Part shown: one piece after another, positions 45,375 to 53,365 of the stretch
Position numbering within the stretch: the stretch's first letter is position 1
Layout of the letters: each line of letters starts with the position of its first letter
Assembly (NCBI RefSeq): GCF_000155675.2
Contig: NC_020911.1
Span: 4,516,501-4,580,500, forward strand
DNA: 64,000 nt
DNA from: Octadecabacter antarcticus 307
GTDB taxonomy: Bacteria; Pseudomonadota; Alphaproteobacteria; Rhodobacterales; Rhodobacteraceae
Reading direction: 5' to 3'
The notes under the pieces: model-generated
Told to the model about the DNA's origin: nothing
What the model saw: the letters and a program-made list of their open reading frames with translations, nothing else
The model's database searches: none
Made by a program: the position numbers and the translations under genes

Positions 45375-45953
45375 TCAATACACCGGCGGGGCGATGACCC
45401 AGATCACGACGCAAGGCAAGGCATAGGGGTTCATCCAGCGAAATGCCTCGCCTCGAATTCGGAAACTGTCACCCGCATTCAGTGAATGGGTTTTGCCAGC
45501 GATCCACAAATCAAGTTTGCCAGACACGATATATCCAACCTCTTGTGTTGGGCGCATTACCTCTTCGGTAATTTCTGCTCCCGACTCAAAGGTCGAATGG
45601 ACCATCTCAAAATCGTCAGTCAGATCAGGGGACAGAAGTTCCTCAACCAAGCCCGCAGGACGTGACCCAATAGGACGGCGCGCATCACCGCGCACGATCA
45701 ACCCCTGTTCGTGTTCTGGCGCCTCGGATCGGAATAGACTGGACACCGATACATCCAACGCAGATGCAATATAGCGCAGATCAGAAATTGATGGCTCGGA
45801 CTTGTCACGCTCAACTTGGCTCAGCCAGCCAACAGACCGACCCAGCGTTTCACCCAAACCCGACAACGTCAGCCCACGCGCCTTTCGCAAAGCGCGAATA
45901 TCAGCCCCAAGTGTGCAGCTTTCTGGCGGTGGCGCGTGAATCACTGCGTGCAA
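45375..45953 (-). CDS. XRE family transcriptional regulator with cupin domain
   Basis: 192 residues. Helix-turn-helix at about 18-75 (IRALRKARGLTLSGLGETLG, then SVGWLSQVERDKSEPSISDL), C-terminal cupin_2 domain from about 115 (EEVMRPTQEVGYIVSGKLDL, NAGDSFRIRGEAFRWMNP). Regulators of this build (PuuR- and SutR-like) sense small molecules through the cupin and control neighbouring genes. First gene of the six-gene operon, so it probably regulates its own transcript in response to a methylated amine. Confidence 0.9.
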   Translation of the reverse strand: MHAVIHAPPPESCTLGADIRALRKARGLTLSGLGETLGRSVGWLSQVERDKSEPSISDLRYIASALDVSVSSLFRSEAPEHEQGLIVRGDARRPIGSRPAGLVEELLSPDLTDDFEMVHSTFESGAEITEEVMRPTQEVGYIVSGKLDLWIAGKTHSLNAGDSFRIRGEAFRWMNPYALPCVVIWVIAPPVY

Positions 45954-45995
45954 ACTCCCTGTCTGACCAAAGTCCTGACACGAGTTCGTGAAAAT

Positions 45996-46185
45996 TCAAA
46001 GGATTTTTTCACCAATCAAGTTTTGTTCATCCATGCCGCTGAAAACCCCCCGCAGGATTACGGCTAATTGTGCGGCATCCTCAGCAGTGAAAGCATCCGG
46101 TTGATCACTGTCGATATCAAACACCACAATCAAATCACCCGCCCCGTTGAACACCGGAAAAATCGCACTCTCCCACTTCTCCCCT
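45996..46185 (-). pseudogene. 3' remnant of a GAF-domain gene (free methionine sulfoxide reductase-like)
   Basis: On the minus strand, reading down to the TGA at 45996-45998, about 63 codons read WESAIFPVFNGAGDLIVVFD, then IDSDQPDAFTAEDAAQLAVI and a short tail ending GEKIL. This is the end of a GAF domain of the fRMsr/YebR type, where the P-V-x-x-x-G-x-L-I-x-V-x-D-I-D-S motif is diagnostic. Upstream of about 46185 the similarity stops; no 5' part is found in the window. It was probably cut by insertion or deletion linked to the mobile DNA at 46.2-47.5 kb. Confidence 0.75.
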
Positions 46186-46429
46186 CTACGCCTCTCAACT
46201 ATAAATTGCTGTATTTGTTACGATAATCTTGACGGGACACCTGACAGCTTACTACCCAATACGCAGCGAAACGACGTCTCCGCCGACCACTATGCTTCCA
46301 CGTCGGGCGTCTTCATCAAGGGGTAGTAAGATGCAGAAACTGATCAAGCGGCTGATTGAAAGCTTCGGGAGGCGGTTTCGACCGGTCGACGCAACACTTT
46401 AGTCTTTAGCCAAAGATGGAGTGAGCCCT
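46186..46429. other. Unassigned 244-bp stretch between GAF remnant and IS30
   Basis: No gene with support. A 23-codon frame begins at ATG 46331 after AAGGGG (MQKLIKRLIESFGRRFRPVD) and ends at TAG 46402; it looks like the opening of a protein but is too short to assign. The left end of the IS30 element should lie within this interval; TGTCAGGTGTCCCGTCAAG (minus strand, about 46229-46247) has the look of an insertion-sequence end, without a partner identified. Confidence 0.3.
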
Positions 46430-47504
46430 ATGAAGTATCGTCGTCGCGTGTTTTTCAGCGACAAACAGAAGTCTGAGATATGGGATCGCTGGCAGCGCGG
46501 AGAGACGATAAGCTCGATTGGCCCTAACTTTAGCCGACGGAGAGGCGGTCTCACGAGGCCTAATCGCGCAGATGTCCCTAGGATCAATTGCGCGTTCTTT
46601 GAAGCGCTCGGAATCGACAATCAGTCGCGAAGTCAGACGCAACGGCGGCCCGAAGCCGTGCAAGCTGGAAGGCAATGTCTATCTGTGTGGGGCGATATTA
46701 GCCAAGCTGATCCGTAAGGTGGTCGCCGCGGGCAAATCGCAGGCTGGCTGATGCGCGAACATCCCGACGGCGAAGACGAAAGGGGCCCCCACGAGACGAT
46801 CTATCGAAGCCTGTGTATCCAAATACGCGGCGTACTTAAGAAGAAATTGCTGGCGCATCTGCGCGCGATGCGATCCATTCGCCGATCTCGGCACGCCAGA
46901 TGAAGCACAGTGGCTTGGGCAAGTTTAATGATGCGGTATCGATCCGTGACAAACCGGCGCAAGCAGATGATCGGGCCGTACCGGGGCATTGCGCAGCAAT
47001 GTCCCAAGAGGAGGGAGGGCGACTTGATAGTCGGCTCCGGCAACAGTTTTATCTTCACTCTGGTCGAGCGGCACACACGTTGCGTGATGCTGGCCAAGGT
47101 CAGTAACAAAGACAGCCACAGCGTCATTCAGGCCTTGATCAAACAGTCACGCAAACTGCCAAAAGACCTGTATCGCTCACTAACTTGGGAACGCGGTTCG
47201 GAAATGGCTGGGCACAAGAAGTTCACCCAAGCGACGGATATCAACGTGTACTTATGCGACCCACACAGCCCCTCTCGGCAGCATGCTTTGCATGCGCCTG
47301 TCAGGCAACGCGTGGCAGCGTGGGACAAACAAAAACACTAACCGCCTGCGGCGACAGTACTTTCCAAAAGGCACAGATTTGTCGATACATAGTCAAGCAA
47401 AACTGAGCGCCGTCGCAAGGCAGCCCAATGAGCGACCTCGTATGACGCTCGGATACGAGACTCCCGCAGAGCGGTTCGATGCATGTGTTGCGTCGATCAG
47501 TTGA
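46430..47504 (+). pseudogene. Degenerate IS30-family transposase
   Basis: Starts at ATG 46430 (MKYRRRVFFSDKQKSEIWDR) and ends at TGA 47502-47504, but needs several frame changes. There is a deletion near 46520-46540 before ALTLADGEAVSRGLIAQ, a shift near 46745 (WLMREHPDGEDERGPHETIY), and others near 46900 and 46985 before the catalytic part (GSGNSFIFTLVERHTRC). About 40 extra bases near 47270-47315 split the SPWQRG motif. The catalytic Glu of the N-E-N-T-N motif is Lys (GTNKNTNR), so even the repaired protein should be dead. Close relative of the partial transposase at 2-478. Confidence 0.88.
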
Positions 47505-47626
47505 GACCGCCGCGCTGCGGGTTCACAGCGTGGCAAATTGTCAGACATTCCCACGCCCAACATGACGTCTCGTGCACCCGAGCATGTTCGCGCGATCTCG
47601 TCCAATCCAGCGACACTCGGTTCAGA

Positions 47627-48430
47627 CTAATATTCGTCGCGTGGAATCAAGAACGAGCTGCGATCGACAGGCGGCGGCCACGCCTGTTCGATCAATTCCC
47701 CAGAATCATTCCGGCTGGCCTGATCAACACCACGTTCCACCGCCAAAAGGGGCTGTGTTTGCTTGCGCCGCAGCCAACTCGGCATCGATAATACCTTAGT
47801 GAACAGTATCGATATCGCTATTGATGTCATCAATGCGCCGTTGATGGCCGTTACAGATAGGCCCGCAAATCGCGACTCCAGACATATCTTCGCCGGCGGC
47901 AGAAGCATCGGGCAGACCTTCCGCTTCGCTTAGGCGAGTTCGATACTCGAGCAAACGACGGTCCTGCTCCTCTCGGGCGCGGGTCACATCAGCGGTGGCA
48001 CGCTAAGTTTGTGAGGTGGCTTGCGTCACCCCCAACTGCCGCCAAATTCCCGGCCCCAGCAGTCGCAATCCGATCTACTTCTATCTGGGCATTTCGATCT
48101 CTGTATTCAGCTAACTGCTGGTCAAACTGGCTCCGGTCTTGCACAAACAAATCCGCAGTCCTGTTGATCTCGTCTGAGAGTTCGCGAAACGCTAGGCCCT
48201 CCGTTGCATTGATGAGTGCCTGGGTTTCATCTTCGAAAGTGGCTTGTTGAATTTGGAGGACAAGCGCAGCCGTGTTGGTTTCGATATAGTTGTCGCGATC
48301 GATAGCGCGGGCGGCGTTGTTTTGGGTTGATTGAAGATAGGATAAAAACCCAAAACCCGACGAAAACATCAACAACACTCAATAGCCACCTAGTCTTTTT
48401 TGGAGTATCGCTGCCGAGCAATTGACGCAT
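47627..48430 (-). pseudogene. Frameshifted gene for a membrane protein with coiled-coil region
   Basis: Read on the minus strand from ATG 48430: MRQLLGSDTPKKTRWLLSVV, a frame change near 48385, a hydrophobic stretch (LLMFSSGFGFLSYLQSTQNN), then a long helical charged region (about 48378-47989, containing FEDETQALINATEGLAFREL). A stop at 47989 is followed in another frame by VTRAREEQDRRLLEYRTRLS, and a third frame (47908-47627) carries a second hydrophobic segment (INGALMTSIAISILF). At least three changes of frame are needed, so the gene is dead. I do not recognise the family; the layout recalls DUF4407-like membrane proteins, which is weak. Confidence 0.6.
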
Positions 48431-48640
48431 CGCCGCCTGAACGGATCACGTGCCCTATTTTGAGGGCCAACGTGAATTTAATAATCAATGGGTGTTCCTT
48501 GGAAGGTCTTAGTGCCTTGGGGTGCAAAGCATTATGTGCGAAACTCTTTTGTGCATGTTAATTTTTAATTACATGCCTCATATAACTTAAATCCTCATGT
48601 TAACTCGCAGATTCCTCTGTCACGCTGCCGAAAGAACCAT
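48431..48640. other. 210-bp AT-rich region upstream of the RNase D-like gene
   Basis: No gene. Contains an AT-rich palindrome, GCATGT (48553-48558) and ACATGC (48571-48576) around TAATTTTTAATT, that may be an operator or promoter element for the downstream gene. The base composition is clearly lower in GC than the surroundings. Confidence 0.4.
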
Positions 48641-49252
48641 ATGCCAAATCACCTTTATCAGCATGATTTGCCTGACGACCTTGATCTTGGCCCTGTTGTC
48701 GCGATTGATTGCGAGACGATGGGTCTGAACCCGCATCGCGATCGTCTTTGCCTTATTCAGCTAAGCAGCGGTGACGGAAACTGCCACCTCATCCAAATTT
48801 CTGTAGGCCAGACCACGGCCCCAAACCTGTGTAAAGTGCTTGCCGATCCGCAGGTGCTGAAACTATTCCACTTCGGTCGCTTTGATATTGCCGCAATGCT
48901 CAACGCATTTGGAACCGTTACAGCCCCGGTTTATTGCACCAAGATTGCAAGCAAACTGATCCGGACCTACACGGATCGTCACGGGCTGAAAAACCTGCTG
49001 CAAGAATTTCTGCGCGTCGACATTTCCAAGTTCCAGCAGCAAAGCGATTGGGGCGCCGAAACACTGTCCAAAGCGCAGATCGATTATGCCGCATCGGATG
49101 TTTTGTATCTCCATCAGTTACGTGATGAATTGAACATTCGTCTGGTGCGCGAACGTCGTACAGACATGGCGCAAGCCTGCTTTGATTTCCTGCCCATGCG
49201 TGCGAAACTTGATCTGGCAGGTTGGCCCGAACAGGATATATTTTCTCACTGA
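48641..49252 (+). CDS. Ribonuclease D-like 3'-5' exonuclease
   Basis: 203 residues, DNA_pol_A_exo1 domain only, without the HRDC domains of full-length RNase D (about 370 residues). The DEDDy residues are visible: VVAIDCETMGL (D, E), FHFGRFDIAAML (D) and IDYAASDVLYLHQL (Y...D). A short form of this type, about 200 residues, is usual in Rhodobacteraceae. It should trim RNA 3' ends. Its TGA overlaps the ATG of the isomerase gene by one base, placing it at the head of the Kdo/LPS export operon. Confidence 0.9.
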   Translation: MPNHLYQHDLPDDLDLGPVVAIDCETMGLNPHRDRLCLIQLSSGDGNCHLIQISVGQTTAPNLCKVLADPQVLKLFHFGRFDIAAMLNAFGTVTAPVYCTKIASKLIRTYTDRHGLKNLLQEFLRVDISKFQQQSDWGAETLSKAQIDYAASDVLYLHQLRDELNIRLVRERRTDMAQACFDFLPMRAKLDLAGWPEQDIFSH

Positions 49253-50220
49253 TGGCACATGATCCGAAATTCACCGAGACCGCCCGCCGTGTAATCCGAG
49301 CAGAGGCAGATGCGCTGATCGCATTGGCTGATGCTATTGATGGCAGCCTTGCGGATGCGGTCGACCTAATCCTGAATGCCAAGGGCCGGATCATCATTTC
49401 CGGGATTGGAAAATCTGGCCACATTGCCCGTAAGATCGCAGCGACTTTGGCCAGCACAGGAACGCCTGCGCACTTTGTTCACCCCGCCGAAGCATCGCAC
49501 GGCGACCTTGGTATGGTCACACGCGGCGATGTGGTTCTGGCGATCAGTAATTCTGGCGAAGCGCCCGAACTTGCCAATCTCATCGCCTATACCCAGCGGT
49601 TCGCCATTCCTTTGATCGGTATGACCAGCCGCGCCGAAAGCTCGCTGGCATCACAATCCGATATCGTTCTGCTGATGCCGAAACTGCCCGAAGCCTGCGG
49701 CACTGGCGTGGTTCCGACGACATCCACCACGATGACACTGGCGCTGGGTGATGCCCTTTGCGTCGCTATCATGGAACACCGCGCCTTCACGCCCGACAAC
49801 TTTCGTGACTTCCACCCGGGCGGCAAACTCGGTGCGCAACTGTCGCGCGTTGGCGACCTAATGCATAAAGACGACGCCATCCCATTGGTTGGTGAAAGAA
49901 CCCCGATGAGCGACACCCTGCTGACGATCAGTCAAAAGGGATTCGGTGTGGTTGGTGTTCTAGACGACAATGGCTACATCGCAGGTATCGTGACCGACGG
50001 CGACTTGCGTCGAAATATGGCTGGGTTGTTGGAATTGACTGCGGGCGAAGTGATGACACGCGCGCCTGGCACAATAGACACGGCATCCCTGGCTGAAGAG
50101 GCAGTGAACGTAATGAATGAACGTAAGATTACCTGTCTGTTTGTGGTCGATACCAAAGGGTCGCGCAAAGTGGCTGGCATTTTGCACATCCATGACTGCC
50201 TGCGTGCAGGTATCGTGTAG
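49252..50220 (+). CDS. kdsD: Arabinose-5-phosphate isomerase (KpsF/GutQ)
   Basis: 322 residues from ATG 49252. SIS domain at about 40-170 (GRIIISGIGKSGHIARKIAA; AISNSGEAPELANLI), then two CBS domains (VGDLMHKDDAIPLVGERTPM; GEVMTRAPGTIDTASLAEEA). It converts ribulose-5-phosphate to arabinose-5-phosphate, the first committed step to Kdo. First of kdsD-lptC-lptA-lptB, which make the LPS core precursor and the transporter; kdsB is 10 kb away. Confidence 0.94.
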   Translation: MAHDPKFTETARRVIRAEADALIALADAIDGSLADAVDLILNAKGRIIISGIGKSGHIARKIAATLASTGTPAHFVHPAEASHGDLGMVTRGDVVLAISNSGEAPELANLIAYTQRFAIPLIGMTSRAESSLASQSDIVLLMPKLPEACGTGVVPTTSTTMTLALGDALCVAIMEHRAFTPDNFRDFHPGGKLGAQLSRVGDLMHKDDAIPLVGERTPMSDTLLTISQKGFGVVGVLDDNGYIAGIVTDGDLRRNMAGLLELTAGEVMTRAPGTIDTASLAEEAVNVMNERKITCLFVVDTKGSRKVAGILHIHDCLRAGIV

Positions 50221-50222
50221 CA

Positions 50223-50813
50223 ATGTTAGGCGACGACAATCTTTATTCAAACTTCGTCGGCTTTCTAAAAATCACGTTGCCATTGGGGGCATTGGCGCTG
50301 ATGTCGACGGTCTTCTTGTTCGCGCGCACGCCGACACAAGACAACGCCATCCCCTACGCCGAAATCGAAGAAATTGCCCGTGAACCGCGCCTGTCAGGGG
50401 CGCGAGTGTCTGGCGTGACAGACGACGGTTCAGTGATAGAACTTACGGCCCAAACAGCGCGTCCTATTGGCGATGTATTGTTGGTTGAAACCATATCCGC
50501 CTCGATTGATGCGGTAGACGGAATTCATATCAACATCCGTGCGGGTCAGGGTGAAATCAACAATGCCACCCGCATCGCACGCCTGACAGGACTGGCTCGC
50601 GTTGAAACCTCGAACGGATATGAGATGGAAACCGCAGGCATCACTGCGAACCTGACCACCGGGCAAATTATCTCTGATGGAGCTCTCGAAGTACAAGCAC
50701 CCTTCGGCTCCCTGACGGCAGGCCAAATGACCATCGAAACACCCGAAGGGGGGACCGGCCAAGTGATGCTTTTCCAAAACGGCGTTCGGCTGGTATATAC
50801 CCCGCAGCAATAG
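50223..50813 (+). CDS. lptC: LPS export system protein LptC
   Basis: 196 residues with one N-terminal membrane segment (ITLPLGALALMSTVFLFA) and a periplasmic beta-jellyroll region. Conserved pieces include AREPRLSGARVSGVTDDGSV and the YEMETAGITANLTTGQIISD repeat-like strand typical of the LptA/LptC/OstA fold. It links the LptBFG pump to LptA. Two bases after the kdsD stop. Confidence 0.9.
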   Translation: MLGDDNLYSNFVGFLKITLPLGALALMSTVFLFARTPTQDNAIPYAEIEEIAREPRLSGARVSGVTDDGSVIELTAQTARPIGDVLLVETISASIDAVDGIHINIRAGQGEINNATRIARLTGLARVETSNGYEMETAGITANLTTGQIISDGALEVQAPFGSLTAGQMTIETPEGGTGQVMLFQNGVRLVYTPQQ

Positions 50814-50824
50814 GATTCTTTGAC

Positions 50825-51310
50825 ATGACAATTTTCAAAACTGCCTTGTTCTGCGCGGCCCTGATTTGCGCCACCACCGCGTTCGCCCAAACCGACATCA
50901 ACCTTGGCGCGATCAGCGCGGACCCGAATGCGCCCGTGGAAATCACAGCTGACAGCCTCAGCATTGATCAAGCGACTGGAACCGCGATCTTCATCGGCAA
51001 TGTTGTCTTCGGCCAAGGAGATTTGCGCCTGAACGCTGCGCGCGTGCAGGTCATCTACAGCGACGCATCCGGCGATATCAGCCGTCTGTCTGCCAGCGGT
51101 GGCGTGACGTTCGTAACGGCAACCGAAGCAGCTGAAGCGTTAACGGCTGACTATAATCTTGACACGGGCACACTGGAATTGGCGGGCGATGTACTGCTGA
51201 CCCAAGGGGCTAGCGCAATCTCGTCCGATACCATGCGCGTGAACCTGTCTGATGGCAGCGCCCAAATGTATGGCCGCGTGCGCACGATATTCAATCAAGG
51301 CAACAACTGA
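50825..51310 (+). CDS. lptA: LPS transport periplasmic protein LptA
   Basis: 161 residues with a signal peptide (MTIFKTALFCAALICATTAF, cleavage near AQ). OstA/LptA domain: PVEITADSLSIDQATGTAIF, IGNVVFGQGDLRLNAARVQV, GDISRLSASGGVTFVTATEA. Forms the periplasmic bridge that carries LPS to LptD. The stop shares one base with the lptB start. Confidence 0.93.
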   Translation: MTIFKTALFCAALICATTAFAQTDINLGAISADPNAPVEITADSLSIDQATGTAIFIGNVVFGQGDLRLNAARVQVIYSDASGDISRLSASGGVTFVTATEAAEALTADYNLDTGTLELAGDVLLTQGASAISSDTMRVNLSDGSAQMYGRVRTIFNQGNN

Positions 51311-52074
51311 TGCCGGACACCGGACATGGATTTACAGTCACGGATGGCGACGTCGGCCTGAAGGTCGTCAACCTGCGCAAAAGCTACCGCAAGCGGATGG
51401 TTATCCGCGACGTCAGCCTTGAACTTGGTCCTGGCGAAGTTGTTGCGCTTCTCGGGCCAAATGGATCTGGCAAAACCACCTGTTTCTACGCCATCGCAGG
51501 TCTTGTGACACCAGAAGCTGGTAATGTTATTGTCGACGGCCGTGATGTCACATCCCTACCAATGTATCGTCGTGCGAAACTCGGCATCGGATATCTGCCA
51601 CAGGAAATGTCGATCTTTCGCGGCCTCAGCGTCGAAGACAACATTCTTGCGATCCTTGAAATTGCCGAACGCGACCGCACCCGTCGGCGTGAACGACTCG
51701 AAGAATTACTGTCTGAGTTTTCGATCGAACATCTACGCCGTGCCCCAGCGATGGCCCTGTCTGGTGGTGAACGCAGGCGCGCGGAAATCGCCCGCTGTCT
51801 CGCGGCTGATCCTAAATATGTGCTGCTGGATGAACCATTTGCTGGCGTTGATCCGATTGCTGTGGACGAAATTCGCCACCTCACGGCAGACCTGAAAAAC
51901 CGTGGCATCGGCGTGTTGATTACGGACCATAACGTACAGGAAACGCTACAGATTGTGGATCGAGCTTACATTCTGCATGACGGCAAAATCCTGATGTCTG
52001 GCACCACGGATGAGGTCGTGCGCGACGAGAATGTGCGTCGCGTCTATCTCGGGAATTCGTTCCGCGTTCCGTGA
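51310..52074 (+). CDS. lptB: LPS export ABC transporter ATP-binding protein LptB
   Basis: 254 residues, complete ABC ATPase: Walker A LLGPNGSGKTT at about 49-59, Q-loop YLPQEMSIFRGLSVEDN, signature LSGGERRRAEIARCL, Walker B YVLLDEPFAGVDPIAVDEI, and the switch His in LITDHNVQETLQ. Drives LPS extraction with LptF and LptG, which are not in this window. Separated from hpf by 212 bases. Confidence 0.95.
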   Translation: MPDTGHGFTVTDGDVGLKVVNLRKSYRKRMVIRDVSLELGPGEVVALLGPNGSGKTTCFYAIAGLVTPEAGNVIVDGRDVTSLPMYRRAKLGIGYLPQEMSIFRGLSVEDNILAILEIAERDRTRRRERLEELLSEFSIEHLRRAPAMALSGGERRRAEIARCLAADPKYVLLDEPFAGVDPIAVDEIRHLTADLKNRGIGVLITDHNVQETLQIVDRAYILHDGKILMSGTTDEVVRDENVRRVYLGNSFRVP

Positions 52075-52286
52075 TCTTTTTACGGATGTCATTGACAGAC
52101 ACCCCCCTTTTGTCGCCAACTACAGGCGATGACAGTTCAGATATCCATTGCAAACTGGTCCACGCCTTACAGGCGCAAGTTGCACAACCCATCGACTGCC
52201 ATCACCCCTGACAATTCCCGCGTAACTTAACGAAACCTTAATGGTTTTGACGCCCGAATTGCCTTTAACGAATAAAAGGAGATGAG
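52075..52286. promoter_or_regulatory. Gap between lptB and hpf
   Basis: 212 bases without a gene. In many proteobacteria rpoN lies here; it is absent. TTGACA at about 52093-52098 could be a -35 box, but a matching -10 is not clear. AAAAGGAGATGAG directly before 52287 is a strong ribosome binding site for hpf. Confidence 0.4.
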
Positions 52287-52862
52287 ATGCGCTATCAGAT
52301 CACAGGAAAGCAAATCGACATTGGTGAAGCCCTGCAAACCCACGTGCAGACCGAAATGGGGGAAGTTTTTAGCAAATATGCCGGACGCCCGACCGACGCC
52401 AATATCGTCTTTTCCAAAAGTGGGCATGAATTTGTTTGCGAAGCTGAAGTCCATCTTTCAACAGGTTTGACCGCACAGGCCAAAGGCAAAGGCACTGAAA
52501 TCTACGCAGCTTTTGATGGCGCGTCCGAAAAAATGGAAAAGCAGCTTCGGCGGTATAAACGCCGTCTGAAAGACCACCACAGGGACCGATCACAACCCGT
52601 TGAACTTTCTGATGCGGGCTCGTATATCCTCGCCTCGAACGATGAGTCGGAGGATCAAGAACCGAACGGTGTAAGCTCCATGATTGTGGCAGAGATGGAG
52701 ACCAAAATCCCATCAATCTCCGTTGGAGAAGCGGTCATGCAAATGGAGATCGCCGATGCCCCGGTGTTGGTTTTCCGAAACGAAAGACATAGCGGAATCA
52801 ACGTTGTTTATCGCCGCGAAGACGGCAACATCGGTTGGATTGACCCGCGTAACACAGGCTAG
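52287..52862 (+). CDS. hpf: Ribosome hibernation promoting factor, long form
   Basis: 191 residues: N-terminal HPF/YfiA domain (YQITGKQIDIGEALQTHVQT to GASEKMEKQLRRYKRRLKDH) and a C-terminal dimerisation domain (SISVGEAVMQMEIADAPVLV, FRNERHSGINVVYRREDGNI). The long form alone joins 70S ribosomes into 100S particles during slow growth. Typically followed by ptsN, as here (29 bases downstream of its stop). Confidence 0.93.
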   Translation: MRYQITGKQIDIGEALQTHVQTEMGEVFSKYAGRPTDANIVFSKSGHEFVCEAEVHLSTGLTAQAKGKGTEIYAAFDGASEKMEKQLRRYKRRLKDHHRDRSQPVELSDAGSYILASNDESEDQEPNGVSSMIVAEMETKIPSISVGEAVMQMEIADAPVLVFRNERHSGINVVYRREDGNIGWIDPRNTG

Positions 52863-52891
52863 TTTGGGCAACGCCCGACGTGATTTAAAGC

Positions 52892-53356
52892 ATGACAATA
52901 ACAGACATTCTTCCAGCGGCCGGAATTAAGGTAATTGCTGCAGCAAGCAGCAAGAAGCGCATGTTCCATGACCTTGCCGATATGGCAGAAACTTGTTTTG
53001 GAATGGAGCAATCCGTCGTGATTGATGCCCTTCTTGACCGCGAAAGCCTTGGCCCCACCGGTGTGGGCCATGGCGTCGCGCTTCCTCATGCGCGTCTTCC
53101 GGGGTTGAAGCAGGTTTGTGGGCTGTTCTTACGGGTGAAAAAGCCGCTTTATTTTGATTCGGTGGATCGCCAACCGGTTGATCTCGTCTTTGCCCTATTT
53201 GCCCCCGAAGAGGCTGGCGTCATCCACCTGAAAGCATTGGCCCTCGTGTCACGAACACTGCGCGACGAACGCATCTGTGCAAAGTTGCGGGCGAACGAGA
53301 ACCCCACAACGATTTACACGATCCTGACCGAAGCGAGTTCTGCACAAGCCGCCTAA
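52892..53356 (+). CDS. ptsN: Nitrogen-regulatory phosphotransferase EIIA protein PtsN
   Basis: 154 residues, PTS EIIA type 2 domain. The phosphorylated His66 lies in GVALPHARLP. N-terminal KKRMFHDLADMAETCFGM and later DRQPVDLVFALFAPEEAG are typical. Part of the PTS-Ntr relay, which links nitrogen and potassium status to regulation; no partner (ptsO, ptsP) is in the window. Last gene of the kdsD-lptCAB-hpf-ptsN run; it converges with the sulfotransferase gene. Confidence 0.93.
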   Translation: MTITDILPAAGIKVIAAASSKKRMFHDLADMAETCFGMEQSVVIDALLDRESLGPTGVGHGVALPHARLPGLKQVCGLFLRVKKPLYFDSVDRQPVDLVFALFAPEEAGVIHLKALALVSRTLRDERICAKLRANENPTTIYTILTEASSAQAA

Positions 53357-53365
53357 CCCCACCGC

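Noticed and set aside
46331..46402. Short frame MQKLIKRLIESFGRRFRPVD as a leader peptide or small protein
   Set aside because: Only 23 codons, no conserved context, next to degraded mobile DNA; kept only as a note in the unassigned stretch.
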